64,000 bases of DNA from contig JAIQDT010007389.1 in NCBI GenBank assembly GCA_021521415.1, forward strand, positions 49,346 through 113,345, given 5' to 3'. The position numbers and the translations under genes are program-made. Each line of letters starts with the position of its first letter. The first letter of the stretch is position 1. The DNA is from Bidens hawaiensis. Taxonomy: Eukaryota; Streptophyta; Magnoliopsida; Asterales; Asteraceae. Below the pieces are notes generated by a model. The model saw nothing but the letters and a program-made list of their open reading frames with translations, had not been told where the DNA came from and made no database searches. Of this stretch, positions 22,766 to 33,687 are shown in pieces.

Positions 22766-23960
22766 GTAAGAAAAATAACAAGACTTTCAAACTCTAAAGG
22801 TTAAAATTGAGAATATCTTAACGAATTGTGAATAGTACTGTTTTAATGAACTGCAAACAGTAGTTAACGAATCACAATTCACGAATTGAAAGTTGCCCAG
22901 GTAACGAATCAGGAACAGTGTTAACGACTCTGAAACAATATCACACGAATTAGATTATAACGAACTGGTCAATCAAGTTAACGAATTAGTTTGGCGAAGT
23001 ATTTTAACGAATCAGGTGTTTCTCTATAACGAATCACCAAGTATAATCTTAGCGAATCAGGATAAACAAACTGTGGAGTTTCTTTAACGAATCACTAAGA
23101 AACTGTTAACGAATTAGGTGACAAATTAGCTACAGTTGATAACGAATCAACTATAGCGAATCAGGTTGTTACAACGGTTGTAACAAACTCTGACAAATTA
23201 GCTACAGTTGATAACGAATCAACTATAGCGAATCAGGTTGTACAACGATTGTAACAAGCTCTGACAAATTAGCTACAGTTGATAACAAATCAACTATAGC
23301 GAATCAGGTTGTTACAACGGTTGTAACAAACTCTGACAACTATTGCCATGTGGAAAAAGTTGTTGGAACTAAGTTAACGAAGTAAGACACGTGTCTTACG
23401 AATTGAAAGACATGAATGAGAAAGTATAGCGAATCAGAATAACGAATTAGTGAACATTGTTAGCGAACTAGCAAGGATTTAACGAATCTTCAAATGCACA
23501 TGAAGTTCTTCAAATCATCATCCGGATTTTCCAGATTTCTGGGAAAACGAAGAACACCAAACGAAAACACAGATTTTTTATACTTACTCAATACTACACC
23601 AAAACGTCCATATGACCTATCAAACCACTCGTATCATTATCGCAAATCCAAATCAACACCTCTCGTAACCCAATTAACCTTAACTCATATCCAATTTAGA
23701 TAAAACAACACTCTGTTTTTCGGTTAAATCCAGATCCAAACTAAAACACTATCACAATAATCCAAATACAAATTCCATTCCACCGATACCTTCTCGATAC
23801 CTTAACAAACACTAATCCAATCTAACTTAATCCAAAACCCAATTGATTCAAATTGGATCCTATCAAAATCAAACCGAAACCAAAATATTACAAAACTAAC
23901 AATTAACAGTCACTAATTAACGAATTAACGACCAACTCAAGAGCAATAGAGCAGCCGAAA
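22766..23960 (-). other. Leader of element B, motif-rich
   Basis: This is non-coding. More than 15 AACGAATC-type motifs lie between 22800 and 23480, followed by an A/C-rich tract to the PBS. It is collinear with the leader of A, apart from the triplicated unit at 23120-23334. The 69-codon plus frame at 23494 is on the wrong strand and is not supported. Confidence 0.7.
23120..23334. repeat. Tandem array, three copies of a 71-72 bp unit
   Basis: GACAAATTAGCTACAG starts at 23120, 23192 and 23263. Each unit contains two inverted repeats: AGTTGAT/ATCAACT, and (G)TTACAA/TTGTAAC with spacer CGG or similar. Element A has one unit at about 1250-1320. Confidence 0.9.
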
Positions 23961-23972
23961 GCTCTGATACCA
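23961..23972 (-). promoter_or_regulatory. Primer-binding site of element B
   Basis: The minus strand reads TGGTATCAGAGC, complementary to tRNA-iMet, 2 bp from the LTR. Confidence 0.9.
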
Positions 23973-23974
23973 CT

Positions 23975-24436
23975 TGTAAATACCTTAATCAGATCTAAGA
24001 TACTAGTAACTATAAACGGATCTAGTTCATGTTGCTCTAATTCGATTATACGTTAATGTTATATATTAGTATTAATTGTAGATATGTGTATGTATAATAT
24101 TAGGTATGAATACGCTAAGGAAGATTGAGAGAACGATTTGACAGAGATTTAATATGTTAAAACTCAATACTTAAATTAAACAGTGTATGAAACACTATAT
24201 ATAGAAGATGGGTCTAGTTCGTTACACATTCAGTAACAAACTAGCCACCCACTTCGTTACATACAATAAACAGAATAAACTTAACGAATCACCCCTTGAT
24301 TCGTTAAACATCCTTAACGAACTAGATGAATACTTTAACGAACTACATTAATATCTTAATAATTAATACATTAAATAAATGATAAATACATAAAAGATAA
24401 TTACAAAGACTCGATACGCAAAAACGTGCACTAACA
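23975..24436 (-). repeat. 5' LTR of element B
   Basis: TGTAAATACC to CTAACA, 462 bp. It pairs with 15217-15676. TATA box CTATATATAG is at 24195-24204, with the U3 hairpin 24214-24244 next to it. Confidence 0.88.
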
Positions 24437-24502
24437 AATCCTTAAGTCTTCTTTTTTGTTTTACTTTTGGTTTCTCTGGAGGTTGTGCTAAAAATACCAT
24501 AG
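24437..24502. other. 66-bp junction between elements B and D
   Basis: A T-rich unassigned segment separates the B and D LTRs. It would contain the target flank of both elements. No feature is seen. Confidence 0.5.
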
Positions 24503-25550
24503 TGTTGGGATCAAGAATTGATCAAAGAATATTGGAATCTTTTCAACCTCCTCAAGAAAATGGCTAAGTGTGGAATACGATCAAACTCGGCACTTCGAGC
24601 AAGCCTAGAACTTATTCAAACAAGGTATCTTACATCAAGCATTGTTATCTTCTGGAATTTTTCTAAGTGTTAGTTCGAGCAAACTGCACTTCATCAAGCA
24701 AGGTTGTTCTTCAGTCGAACACGGTTTGTTTCAGAGCAAACCCTTGACATAACCAAGCTTAAGCCAAGTAATTTAGTGAGTCGAGCATGGATTCAATAAT
24801 AGTGATCTCAAGCACATTAGTAGGAAGTTGATGGAATTATTATAAGGACATCTACGAGCAAGGTTCAACCTCATGCAAGCTACAGTGCCACCAACACACT
24901 TAGTTTGCTAGAATAAGTTATCAACAAAAGGTTGAAGGGACCAGGAAGAACAAGTTTGCTCGTGGGATATTATCAAGCAAAGTTTGATGTTATCATGAAG
25001 ATTGAAGTCTGCTTGAAGAATATTTTCTTAGGAAAATATTCTAAGTTAAGCTTGCTCGGAGAACTGTTCCAGCACACTAGTGGTTCACTAGGTTTGCTCG
25101 ACAAAGACAAAGCTTACTCGAGACCTGTTTACACTTGTAATATTTTGAATACGTTTGATATGTTTTATAACAATCATTAGGGTTTCTAGAAGGTGCTAGG
25201 TGTGCCCATATAAGGAAAGTTTAGGTCACATTTAAGTGAGAGCACAATAGGTGATTTGACGGCTGATTACACTTTCTTAGCAAACATAATATATCGTACG
25301 GAAAGTAGCCTCCACCTGACAATTCACCTAGAAATCCTAGAGATTTTCTTTGTATTCTCATTTAATATTGATGGAAATCTTTTAAGTGACTTGTGTGTTT
25401 TTGTCATCTTTTTGCTTTTTATGCAACATCTTGGATATCACTGATTCCGCCTTTGATATTCATTGGCTTTTCACATAAGAATATTCATAACCATCTTGTT
25501 AATATTTAGTTGTTGGTTACGAGGTTGATAGTGATTAATAGACCCTGAAA
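24503..25550 (+). repeat. 5' LTR of element D (3' edge approximate)
   Basis: It starts TGTTGGGATC and runs to just before the PBS, about 1.05 kb. GAGCAA-type motifs (TCGAGCAA and its reverse TTGCTCG) recur at about 24597, 24676, 24739, 24781, 24854, 24955, 25057 and 25095, all upstream of a TATA-like box. The final CA is not clear. Confidence 0.65.
25207..25215 (+). promoter_or_regulatory. TATA-like box of LTR D
   Basis: CATATAAGG lies about 100 bp after the last TTGCTCG motif and would start RNA near 25240. Confidence 0.45.
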
Positions 25551-25552
25551 AG

Positions 25553-25560
25553 TGGTATCA
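25553..25560 (+). promoter_or_regulatory. Primer-binding site of element D (degenerate)
   Basis: TGGTATCA matches the first 8 bases of the tRNA-iMet PBS, then diverges (TTTG instead of GAGC). The leader follows to the gag ATG at 25863 with no other feature. Confidence 0.6.
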
Positions 25561-25862
25561 TTTGTTGCTTATTGTAAAGCTCTTTACTAAATATTACCTG
25601 ATTTTGAAGAAGAATATGATGACATCAGCTGCTCCATTCTTCATTTCTCATACCTGTAATCATCTAAGGTTTAAAAATAATCTAATCTTAGATTTACTTT
25701 GTTAATTGTTTGTTTTGAGTCTAGATCTTGATTTAATCCATCTGTTTTGATCAGATTTAAGGATCTATCCTCAGATCTGATTATTTTTCAAAGTTTGTTG
25801 AACTTTTTAAGTAATTTCATTTCAAAAAATTATTCAAAAATACCAAAAATATTTCTAAACAA

Positions 25863-27119
25863 ATGGATGACCAAATGGTGCCTACTAACAAGATTCCAAG
25901 ATTGTTAGGTCAAGAGAACTACATCAAGTAGAAAGTCATTTTTGAGGCTGTTGTTTGCTACAATGGCACTGAAATTTGGAACTCCATCAAGAATGGTCCA
26001 TATGTTGCAACTGATGGTGCTAATAACAACCAAGCTGTTGAGATAAAAATGAGGAAAAAGGATGAAAAGTCATTGTTTATGTTGAAGCTAGTTCTGTCAT
26101 GGGACATATTGACAAGTTTCAATCATCACACAACTGCAAAAGCCATGTTTGATGTTGTGGTAGAAATGTTTGAAAGAAATACTGAGTTAAAGGTCATCAA
26201 TAAAGATAGGCTGAAGCAACTGCTTGACATATTCAAGTTTAGAGAAGGAGAAAGATTAAAATCTGTATTGTAAATATTTGTTGCAATAGTCAATGAAATC
26301 AGAACTAATTTTCGTATCACTAATTTTGATCTAAACAATAAGCTGATTTGATCTCTATCTAGTGAATGGTACACAACTAGCAAGTTTATCAAGGAGAAGG
26401 CAAACTTCTCAAATTTCAAAATTGATTATGTTATATGTTTTCTGCAAGCAATTGAGCATGAAATGATTGAAAATCATATAATAAAGGAAGAGAAAGGATG
26501 CTTTCAAGTTGCTAATGCTCTAATTGCTCAAATGGAAAACTTGTCAACCAAGAATCAACAACAATTCCCATCATTGAAGAGCCTAGTGAGTTAAATTCTT
26601 AAACTCCAAGAGTGTTTATGGCAAGCCAGTCTGAACAACAAAGATTCATTGTCCAGATGATTGATGATGGTGATTCATCTTCAATGGCTAGTGGACACGC
26701 TCCATATGTTTCAGGAAACGCTAATAAAGGAAATGAATATTAGGCATTGTTCTCAATATTCACTAAATCTTGTAATGTCTTTGTGGCCAAAAACTTGATT
26801 CATACAAGTGTGGTGCAAGAGGATCTAGAGAAAATTGATGCTGATGATTTGGAAGAGATGAATCTTAAATGGCAAGCCGCCATGTTGGCTGTGAGAAGCA
26901 AAAGATTGTACCACAGAACTGGTAGATTAACATTTTCTGGACCAAGTGATAGGATTAGATTTGATAAATCCAAAGCAATCTTCTATAACTATCAACAACC
27001 TGGTCATTTTAGTGCAATCAACCAAGACAGTTCTATAACAACAACAATCTTCAAAGAAATCAATTCCAGCCACAGAATTTGAAAGCGCGTGATCCAGATC
27101 ATGCATGACATCCTTTACG
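25863..27119 (+). pseudogene. gag: Element D gag, N-terminal part
   Basis: Gag starts MDDQMVPTNKIPRLLGQENY, with a TAG stop after about 22 codons. Later fragments keep the UBN2 pattern (TTAKAMFDVVVEMFERN, RLKQLLDIFKF). The pre-knuckle region is EDLEKIDADDLEEMNLKWQA, homologous to EDYDQIDADNLEKMDLQWQM in element C. The zinc knuckle has lost its first cysteines (FYNYQQPGHFSA). The frame shifts near 27040, and element E cuts it at 27120. Confidence 0.75.
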
Positions 27120-27248
27120 TGAAAACATTATGATTCGGACCGATTAAATTGTCATTTTCTATAATAAACAATATCGATGAATAACACTGTAAAGGATTAA
27201 CAACACATTCACTTATAAGACCTAGCATTAGATTTTAATGCTCTAACA
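27120..27248 (-). repeat. 3' LTR of element E, internally deleted
   Basis: TGAAAACATTATGATTCGG to CTCTAACA, only 129 bp against 377 bp in the other LTR. Both ends are present, while the central segment with the TATA box is missing. Confidence 0.8.
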
Positions 27249-27261
27249 AACTCCCCCTTGG
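27249..27261 (-). promoter_or_regulatory. Polypurine tract of element E
   Basis: The minus strand reads CCAAGGGGGAGTT directly before the 3' LTR, much like the PPT of element C. Confidence 0.8.
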
Positions 27262-30134
27262 ATAATTCTAGATCTTAATTACAAACAAAAATCCTAAATC
27301 CGATTTATACTAACTAATGATATAGTAGACCGCGGTCGTATCAACTTGAAAATTTGGATCTATCAAATTACCACGGCTCTTGACAGCTCCCCAAGTACCC
27401 AAAGATTCATTCTATTGACCTCAGTCGAATCTATATTAGTGATGGTGAATAGAATTTTGATGAAAACACCATCATAAATTCAGATCATCTATACAATATA
27501 CGGACAAATGATATTATGGAAAATAATCCACCAACTCGCGGATATTAGACTTGAACATAATTCTTGTGATCTTCCTTTCGTCATTTCCTTGTAAATCCAT
27601 GAACAAATCATCACTTTATCATCTTCCAAATCATCACCAGTTGAATCAGCAATCTTCATCTGCAATCACATTTAATAAACACAAGAATATGATCAATAAT
27701 CACATTTAAACTATTTCAGCTACAACACTTTAACAATCTAGCTTCTGAAATACTCATTTCAAAGATATAAAACACATGCAATGTAATATATGAGTAACAA
27801 AACAAATATTCATACCTTGATAGAGACAGACTAGTGGAAAAAATAAAACTGAAACAAGAAACCAATATGAACTTTATGAAACACTTTATGTTTAACAAAT
27901 AGAGAAGTGCAGTACATAAAGTCTAAATAACTGAGCATTAATACTAAAAAACCTGATTGTCAGCAAGCCTCGAGATTGTGTTAACAGTAGACCCACTAGA
28001 TCTTTCTTAAACATATTAAATTCAAGTTTCTGTTTAAGTCTAGAGGTAAAAGTCAATGTATAAGCCAAGTTATGCACGTATAAGTCCAGTAAAGTTTCAA
28101 CGTATAAGCCTATAGAACTTATACTCTGTATAAGTCAAAATGGCTTACACTCCGCATAAGTCCATAACCTTATGCGTTCCAATTTAGGTCAAAATAAAAT
28201 AGGACAAAATCAACACCAATAATCAAATCAAACTAGAAATATAGGTTCAGAATATCATCGTTAAGCATATACACATCAAAACCCTAAGTTTAACAGTTCA
28301 GAATCTCATTTGATTAAACCAAATGCATAAAGCACTATTCACATATGATAATAACCCAGATCTAACAATCAAACATGATTTATACAATGATTAATTCTTG
28401 CAGTGTGCAAATCAACCACAAGAATAAAAAATCAATAGTTTATACGGGAAAATAATCAATATATACAGACGAAATATGATCAGCGTGTAAGACTTCAAAG
28501 TATAAACGTATGAGAAGGTTTGTGTATAAGTAGGATATTTATAGTCCACACTTATGCGCCTGTGTAAGTATTGAACTTATATGTCGTATAAGTTTCTAAG
28601 CGTATACGCCGTATAAGTTTAAGACTTATACACTGACCATTATGTTAAATGTTTAAATCTGACAAATTTCACACTTACGATCTTTATTAAGTCCAAACTA
28701 ATGACCTTGATGAATCCTTTTGAAATTTTGAACAAATCTGATTGTAAAACCTTTAATTTCTCAAATTTTGAAAAATATAAGCATGTCCAAACTAATGACC
28801 TTGAAAAAAATTTCATGAAACTTTGAAACCCCAAATTTTGAAAATATTTGCCAGAAACAACCACTCCATACTAGTTTTGGATTTCCAGACCCGAATCACC
28901 ATTCACCAAAATCGAAAATAATACAAAAATATAAACTCTTTTTGGTTTTAAAATAAGAATGTTGTAAAAGGAAATACATAAAAATAAGAACTAATTACAA
29001 TCATAAAGAAACATATTTTTGTGAGTTGAGCAAGGAATCATATTGATTAATCCGTTCTTCCATCACGGTTTTCAGTTTTATTATGTCTGTTGTTAAGTCG
29101 GTTATGGATATTGTTCTCCACTTAAACTTTTGTATCAGAGACGTCAATGATATGATTAAGGTTCAATTAAGCACATAATATCATAACATGATCAGATTCT
29201 AATCTTGATTCAGGCTTATTTTGATTTTTACCATATCACCCAAAGTTGACTTAAACCTTAGAACCAGCAGATCCAGACATTTTAAAAAGTTAACTTTTGG
29301 CAATCATAGCAACAGGTTTTCACAACAAGACATACCCCCATTATCAAGCAATACATTGAACTTCTTATGCCAAGGATGACTGTGCACGATTTCTTCTGTC
29401 AGCTTACTTACACTGTATTCCCCTGGGGTTTGTTTCTTATTGGTATCAAGACAAACGCAAGGGAGGAACAATGTATGACTAACATTTTTGATTAAGTCAG
29501 TAGTGAATTTTATACTTCTTTACATAGCGATCAAGTTTAATGACTTATCAGGGGTTTGCTCTCTTGAGCAGGATTTAAAATATTCTTTTAAATACCCAGA
29601 TGAAAACCGCATGAAGACCTCATGGCTCCAGAAATCTAATACGTCCCATCAATACAGGATTTAAGGCCATAAAACCATACACCATTGAAATGTAGACAGT
29701 GTAGTAGACGCTTAAAAACTTTATTAGCACTTTATTTTTGGTGATCTCCTGAAACATAAGGCTTAATTATGACAAGCTATTACATTTCTGCCTTTATTAC
29801 CAAGACTTTTGCTAGAATACTAACCCATCTTTCAACATGGCAATTTATGTTTCTATCACTTATTCCCTTACTTATTTGTCCAAAAGTCTACCCATATACC
29901 GAACATTAAACAATAGACTTTTATTCTTCAATTTACCGGATTTGGAACAAGACAATCAATGTATTATCATTTTTCTTTTATGCTTCAAAATTCATTTTGA
30001 GGAACATTTTCCTATTGTTTTTGAATTTTTCACATTTTTCAAATGTTTTTGGCTTTTAATATTTTTCAAATGGTTTTTGTATTTTTCCCAAACCATTTCT
30101 CCCCCTAAAATCAAAAACCATTTAAAAAAAATAT
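27262..30134 (-). other. Pol-to-LTR spacer of element E
   Basis: I see no convincing gene in 2.9 kb. Motif clusters built on CGTATAAGT / ACTTATACG lie at 28075-28190 and 28500-28635. Two perfect hairpins are 28574-28594 (AACTTATA stem) and 28611-28631 (GTATAAGT stem), each with a 5-nt loop. Block 29380-29840 is shared with element B. The stretch 27262-28070 sits where element C has its extra ORF, but no frame survives. Confidence 0.55.
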
Positions 30135-31620
30135 TTACAAAAATTTAAATTTAACCAGGTGAACAGTTACGCAATGATCAGAATCCATAACCTCGGGATC
30201 ACTCATTTCCACACCGCCCAATTTCTTTATACCGTTAAGCTTCAACAAATACAAAAATTTATTTTTATCGAAAGCTTTAGTAAAAAGATAAGCGTTGTGT
30301 TCGTCGGTGTGAATTTTGTCTATGGTAATCAACTTCTTCTCGTAATAGTCACGGATGAAGTGATACCATATGTCAATATGTTTTGTTTTCGAGTGACTTA
30401 CCGGATTTTTTAGTTAGGAAAATAGAAGCAGTATTATCTACAAAAATAGGAGTAGTAAGAAAATTCAAACCGTAGTCGTGCATTTGTTGTTGTATCCACA
30501 AAACCTGGGAACATCAGCTAGAAGCAGCTACATATTCGGCTTCACAGGTGGATAGCGACACAATCATTTGTTTCTTACACTGCCACGTCACCAACCTGCT
30601 ACCAAAGAATTGACAGCCGGCGGTGGTAGATTTGGCGTTCAGCTTGTAGCTACCATAGTCAGAATCAGAATAAGCTCTTAGCACAAATACATCATCTCGG
30701 GGATACCAAAGACCGAACCCAGGACACCACTTAAGATACCAAAGTATCCGCTTCACCAACGTTAGGTGTGAGACCTTTGGACTGGACTGATATCGAGCAC
30801 AGAAACACGTCGGATATATGATGTCTGGCCTTGAAGCAGTAAGATACATGAGGGAACCATCCATAGAATGGTAGAGTGTTTCATCGACCTTCTCCCCGGT
30901 GGGATCAGGACCAATTCCATGATTTAGCGGGATATCAGTGCTACTTGACGATGAGTCAGCCATATTGAATTTTTCAAGGATATCGTTGACATATTTTGTC
31001 AAGTGAATGAAAATTCCATCAGACCTTTGTTCGACTTGCAATCCTAATAAAAACTTTAACACTCCCATAGCACTCATTTCAAACTTCGACTTCATAGCAT
31101 CCTCAAACTCTTTGCACAAAACATTATTCGTTGACCCAAAAATGATATCATCCACAAAGACCTGGACTATCAGCAGATGACCATCCACTTCCTTAGTGAA
31201 GAGTGTACAATCGACAATGCCACAAACAAAGCTATTATCCAACAAATGTTGAGACAATGTGTCATACCAAGCTCTCGGGGGGTTGATGTAAACCATAAAG
31301 AGCTTTGTCGAGCAGGTACACTTTATCTTTGTGAATAGGATCGACAAAGCCTGGTTGTTGTCCTACAAAGACTTCTTCACTCAATTTACCATTCTGGAAA
31401 GCAGACTTGACATCCAACTGGTAGACCTTGAATCTCTTCCAAGATGCAAAGGCTAAGAAAATTTTAATCGCTTCAAGTCTAGAAAGGGAAGCATAGACTT
31501 CATTAAAATCGATTCCTTCTCTTTGATTATAACCAAGAACCACTGATCGAGTCTTGTTTATCACAATTATACCATTTTCGTTCCTTTTCCACTTGAAAAC
31601 CTACTTGGTATTAATGCATC
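30135..31620 (-). pseudogene. pol: Element E RT and RNase H
   Basis: RT shows KTRSVVLGYNQREGIDFNEV, VYQLDVKSAFQNGKL and ALYGLHQPPES at 31262-31564. A frameshift follows, then [16 protein letters not shown] with the catalytic VDD at about 31150. RNase H has GSLMYLTASRPDIIYPTCFC, YSDSDYGSYKLNAKSTTAGC and STCEAEYVAAS before a break at 30514. The end, LFTKAFDKNKFLYLLKLNGI, lies at 30135-30332. It is collinear with B and C. Confidence 0.85.
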
Positions 31621-31739
31621 GTTTGTTATTTGGTAGATCAACAAGTTTCCAAACTTCAAGCTTTTCAAATTGCAATAATTCTTCTTGCATTACATTGACC
31701 CAACTTTTTCGGTCAAAGCTTGTTTAGACATCTTTAGTT

Positions 31740-32275
31740 CAATTTGAGAAATGAATCATTTGAACGAGAACCTGTTTTGAAGAGGAGCGATTTGAGTATA
31801 ATAACAACTAAGACTTTGATCAAGCTGACTTCGAGTTCGAACTCTAGAATTAAGATCTCCAATAATATTCTCTTCAGGATGATATGATAAAGTTTGAGGC
31901 ATAAATTCATCAGTAACTATCACATCATTAGGAAGATTCGTGACATTTTCATCATTAGCCAACTCATCAGAAAAGCACCGAATCAGTAGCAACATCATCA
32001 TGAATAACAAGATAAGGTGTTGGTTGAATCAAAGACTCAATCACATCATTGTGATATTCCCCATCATCGTCAAAAGAAGGTGTAGCCGGAGTATCATCAA
32101 TGATATAATGCTAAACATTTATGTTTCCCGACGGAATCAGTAGCAACAACATCATGAATAACAAGATAAGGTGTTGGTTGAATCAAAGACTCAATCACAC
32201 CATTGTGATATTCCCCATCATCATCAAATGAAGGTGTAGCCGGAGTATCATCAATGATATAATGCTAAATATTTA
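31740..32275 (-). pseudogene. pol: Element E integrase-RT linker with tandem duplication
   Basis: The linker shows SYHPEENIIGDLNSRVRTRSQ, the conserved motif before RT (HPLENVIGDL in C). Segment 31980-32287 is an imperfect direct duplication with period 154 bp, starting at GAATCAGTAGCAACA and again at 32134. The solo LTR follows immediately. Confidence 0.65.
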
Positions 32276-32287
32276 TGTTCGTTTTTA
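31980..32287. repeat. Tandem duplication, period 154 bp
   Basis: The two units, 31980-32133 and 32134-32287, differ at a handful of sites. The second runs into the solo LTR start. Confidence 0.8.
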
Positions 32288-33687
32288 GTCGAGATTTGTA
32301 TACTACTAACACTTTTATGTTTCGTAGGTAACGGAAGTTAATAGTGATTGAAAAGGGCGAAAAATGAGTTAAAAAGAGCCAAAACAGAGATCCGGAACGC
32401 GCTAGGAAGGAACCGGACAGAGAACCGATCAGACCCGGCCGGTCTGACCGGCCTTCCGATTTTGACACGCCGCACCATGCGGCCTCAGAGACCATTCCCG
32501 TCACGGGGCGCCTAGGCAAAGATGATGGATTTTTTTAATTTCGTTTTCGTTAGGTGTTGGGCTCTGTTTCAGTATAAAAACATCCCTAACTTTAACCTGA
32601 ACATACCCTGCTGCCACCAGATGAAATTGGAGTTCCTTGAAGCATATTTTCGAGTCTTGTGGTGATTTTGAAGGCATGAGAATAGCCGCTGAAGAGTTAG
32701 ACGTTCGCGATGGAAGATTACGGGTTTTATCATCTCTGATTTCATGTTCTTTATATTTTCACCATGTTTTCAGTTTTATTTGTTTTGTGTGATTTAGACT
32801 ATATGATGCTAGGCTAAACCTCATAAACCTCATTAACTACCTAGGTCGTGATTTTGAGTTAATTGATGCGTATGATTGCTTGGTTTTATTTACTTGGATT
32901 TATTGTTTCACATTACCCTTGGTGATTGTTTCATAGGATAGGGTTTTGTTTAGTCATTTACTGTGTGTTCTTGACTAGTTTATGATTAATATGCATTAAG
33001 ATCATAGAAACAATAAAACTAATTAAATAGGAGTTCGTCTAGGTTTGATCGCCAACTTAGTCTGTTAAGTCAATTAAGTCTACTTAGCTATCTTTGATTT
33101 CCGCGCTGTAAGGTAGGATTTCGTCATAAAGATACTTAGACATAAATTATTAAATAATCGTAAGGAAGTTTAATTCATAAAACTGGTGAGTCTTAAAACT
33201 TGTTAGAAATCCATAGGTGTCTTCTTGAAGGCCAAGGGTCCTGTTCGGGTTTTCTGTCAAGGGTCTATTTTACGATCCCAATTCCATAACTTAAGTTTTC
33301 CAGTTATTTGATTGCCGCAAAGTGTTTTAAGAGTTTATTATATTTTATTTAATTAGAGTTAAGTTTATTATATTTAATTAATTAGGTTTTAAGTAATGAT
33401 TATGTTTTATTATTATTAATTAATTAGAGTTTAGTTTATAGTTTGTTAGTATTTAGTTTAAAACTCCCCCTCAAATATTATTATTAAATAGTCGTGTCTT
33501 TAGTCGAGTCTAATTAGTTAGTTACGTAATTTAAAGAGTCTCGTGGGTTCGATATCCGGACTTACTTAGCTGTACTAGAGTCGACCGGTACATTTGCTGG
33601 TTTGTAGTTTAAGAGTTTAGAGTATTACTTAGTGTCTAGATTAGCATAATTTTCGTTAATAATTATTAGACTACTTTTAGCACATCA
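32276..33687 (+). mobile_element. Solo LTR of a gypsy element (Tat/Athila-like?) in E
   Basis: A block of 1412 bp unrelated to copia sits between the linker and integrase fragments of E. It starts TGTTCGTTTTTAGTCGAG and ends TTTTAGCACATCA. The flanking ATTTA / ATTAA match at 4 of 5 bases, a possible eroded TSD. TATAAAAA at 32573-32580 supports plus orientation. The CACATCA end resembles LTRs of Tat/Athila gypsy elements from memory. It has no coding region. Confidence 0.6.

Larger units (their letters stand above)
15217..24436 (-). mobile_element. Element B: Ty1/copia (SIRE-like) with both LTRs, decayed
   Basis: Complete order on the minus strand: 5' LTR 23975-24436, PBS, leader, gag, protease, integrase, RT-RNase H, spacer, extra-ORF remnant, polypurine tract (PPT), 3' LTR 15217-15676. 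The flanking pentamers differ (CCACT on the left, AATCC on the right), so no TSD is seen. The protein-coding part is dead: six stops in one pol frame between 20071 and 18106, more in RNase H, and frameshifts in gag. The LTRs also differ at several sites, so it is older than C and H. Confidence 0.85.

Noticed and set aside
22800..23480. CRISPR-like spacing of short repeats (AACGAATC)
   Set aside because: Repeats are too short and variable, spacing is irregular, the host is a plant, and the same motif occurs in the element's LTR.
23494..23703. 69-codon plus frame in the B leader
   Set aside because: It is on the non-coding strand of B and no frame is preserved in the matching A leader.
24932..25180. 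82-codon plus frame in LTR D
   Set aside because: It is inside the LTR upstream of the TATA-like box and spans the TTGCTCG motifs; most likely chance.
29837..30148. 103-codon plus frame rich in F, L and Y
   Set aside because: It is antisense to the E spacer and its conserved block; the composition follows T-rich DNA, and no membrane protein family is recognised.
32276..33687. MITE or DNA transposon in element E
   Set aside because: It has no terminal inverted repeats; TG...CA ends and a TATA box fit a solo LTR better.
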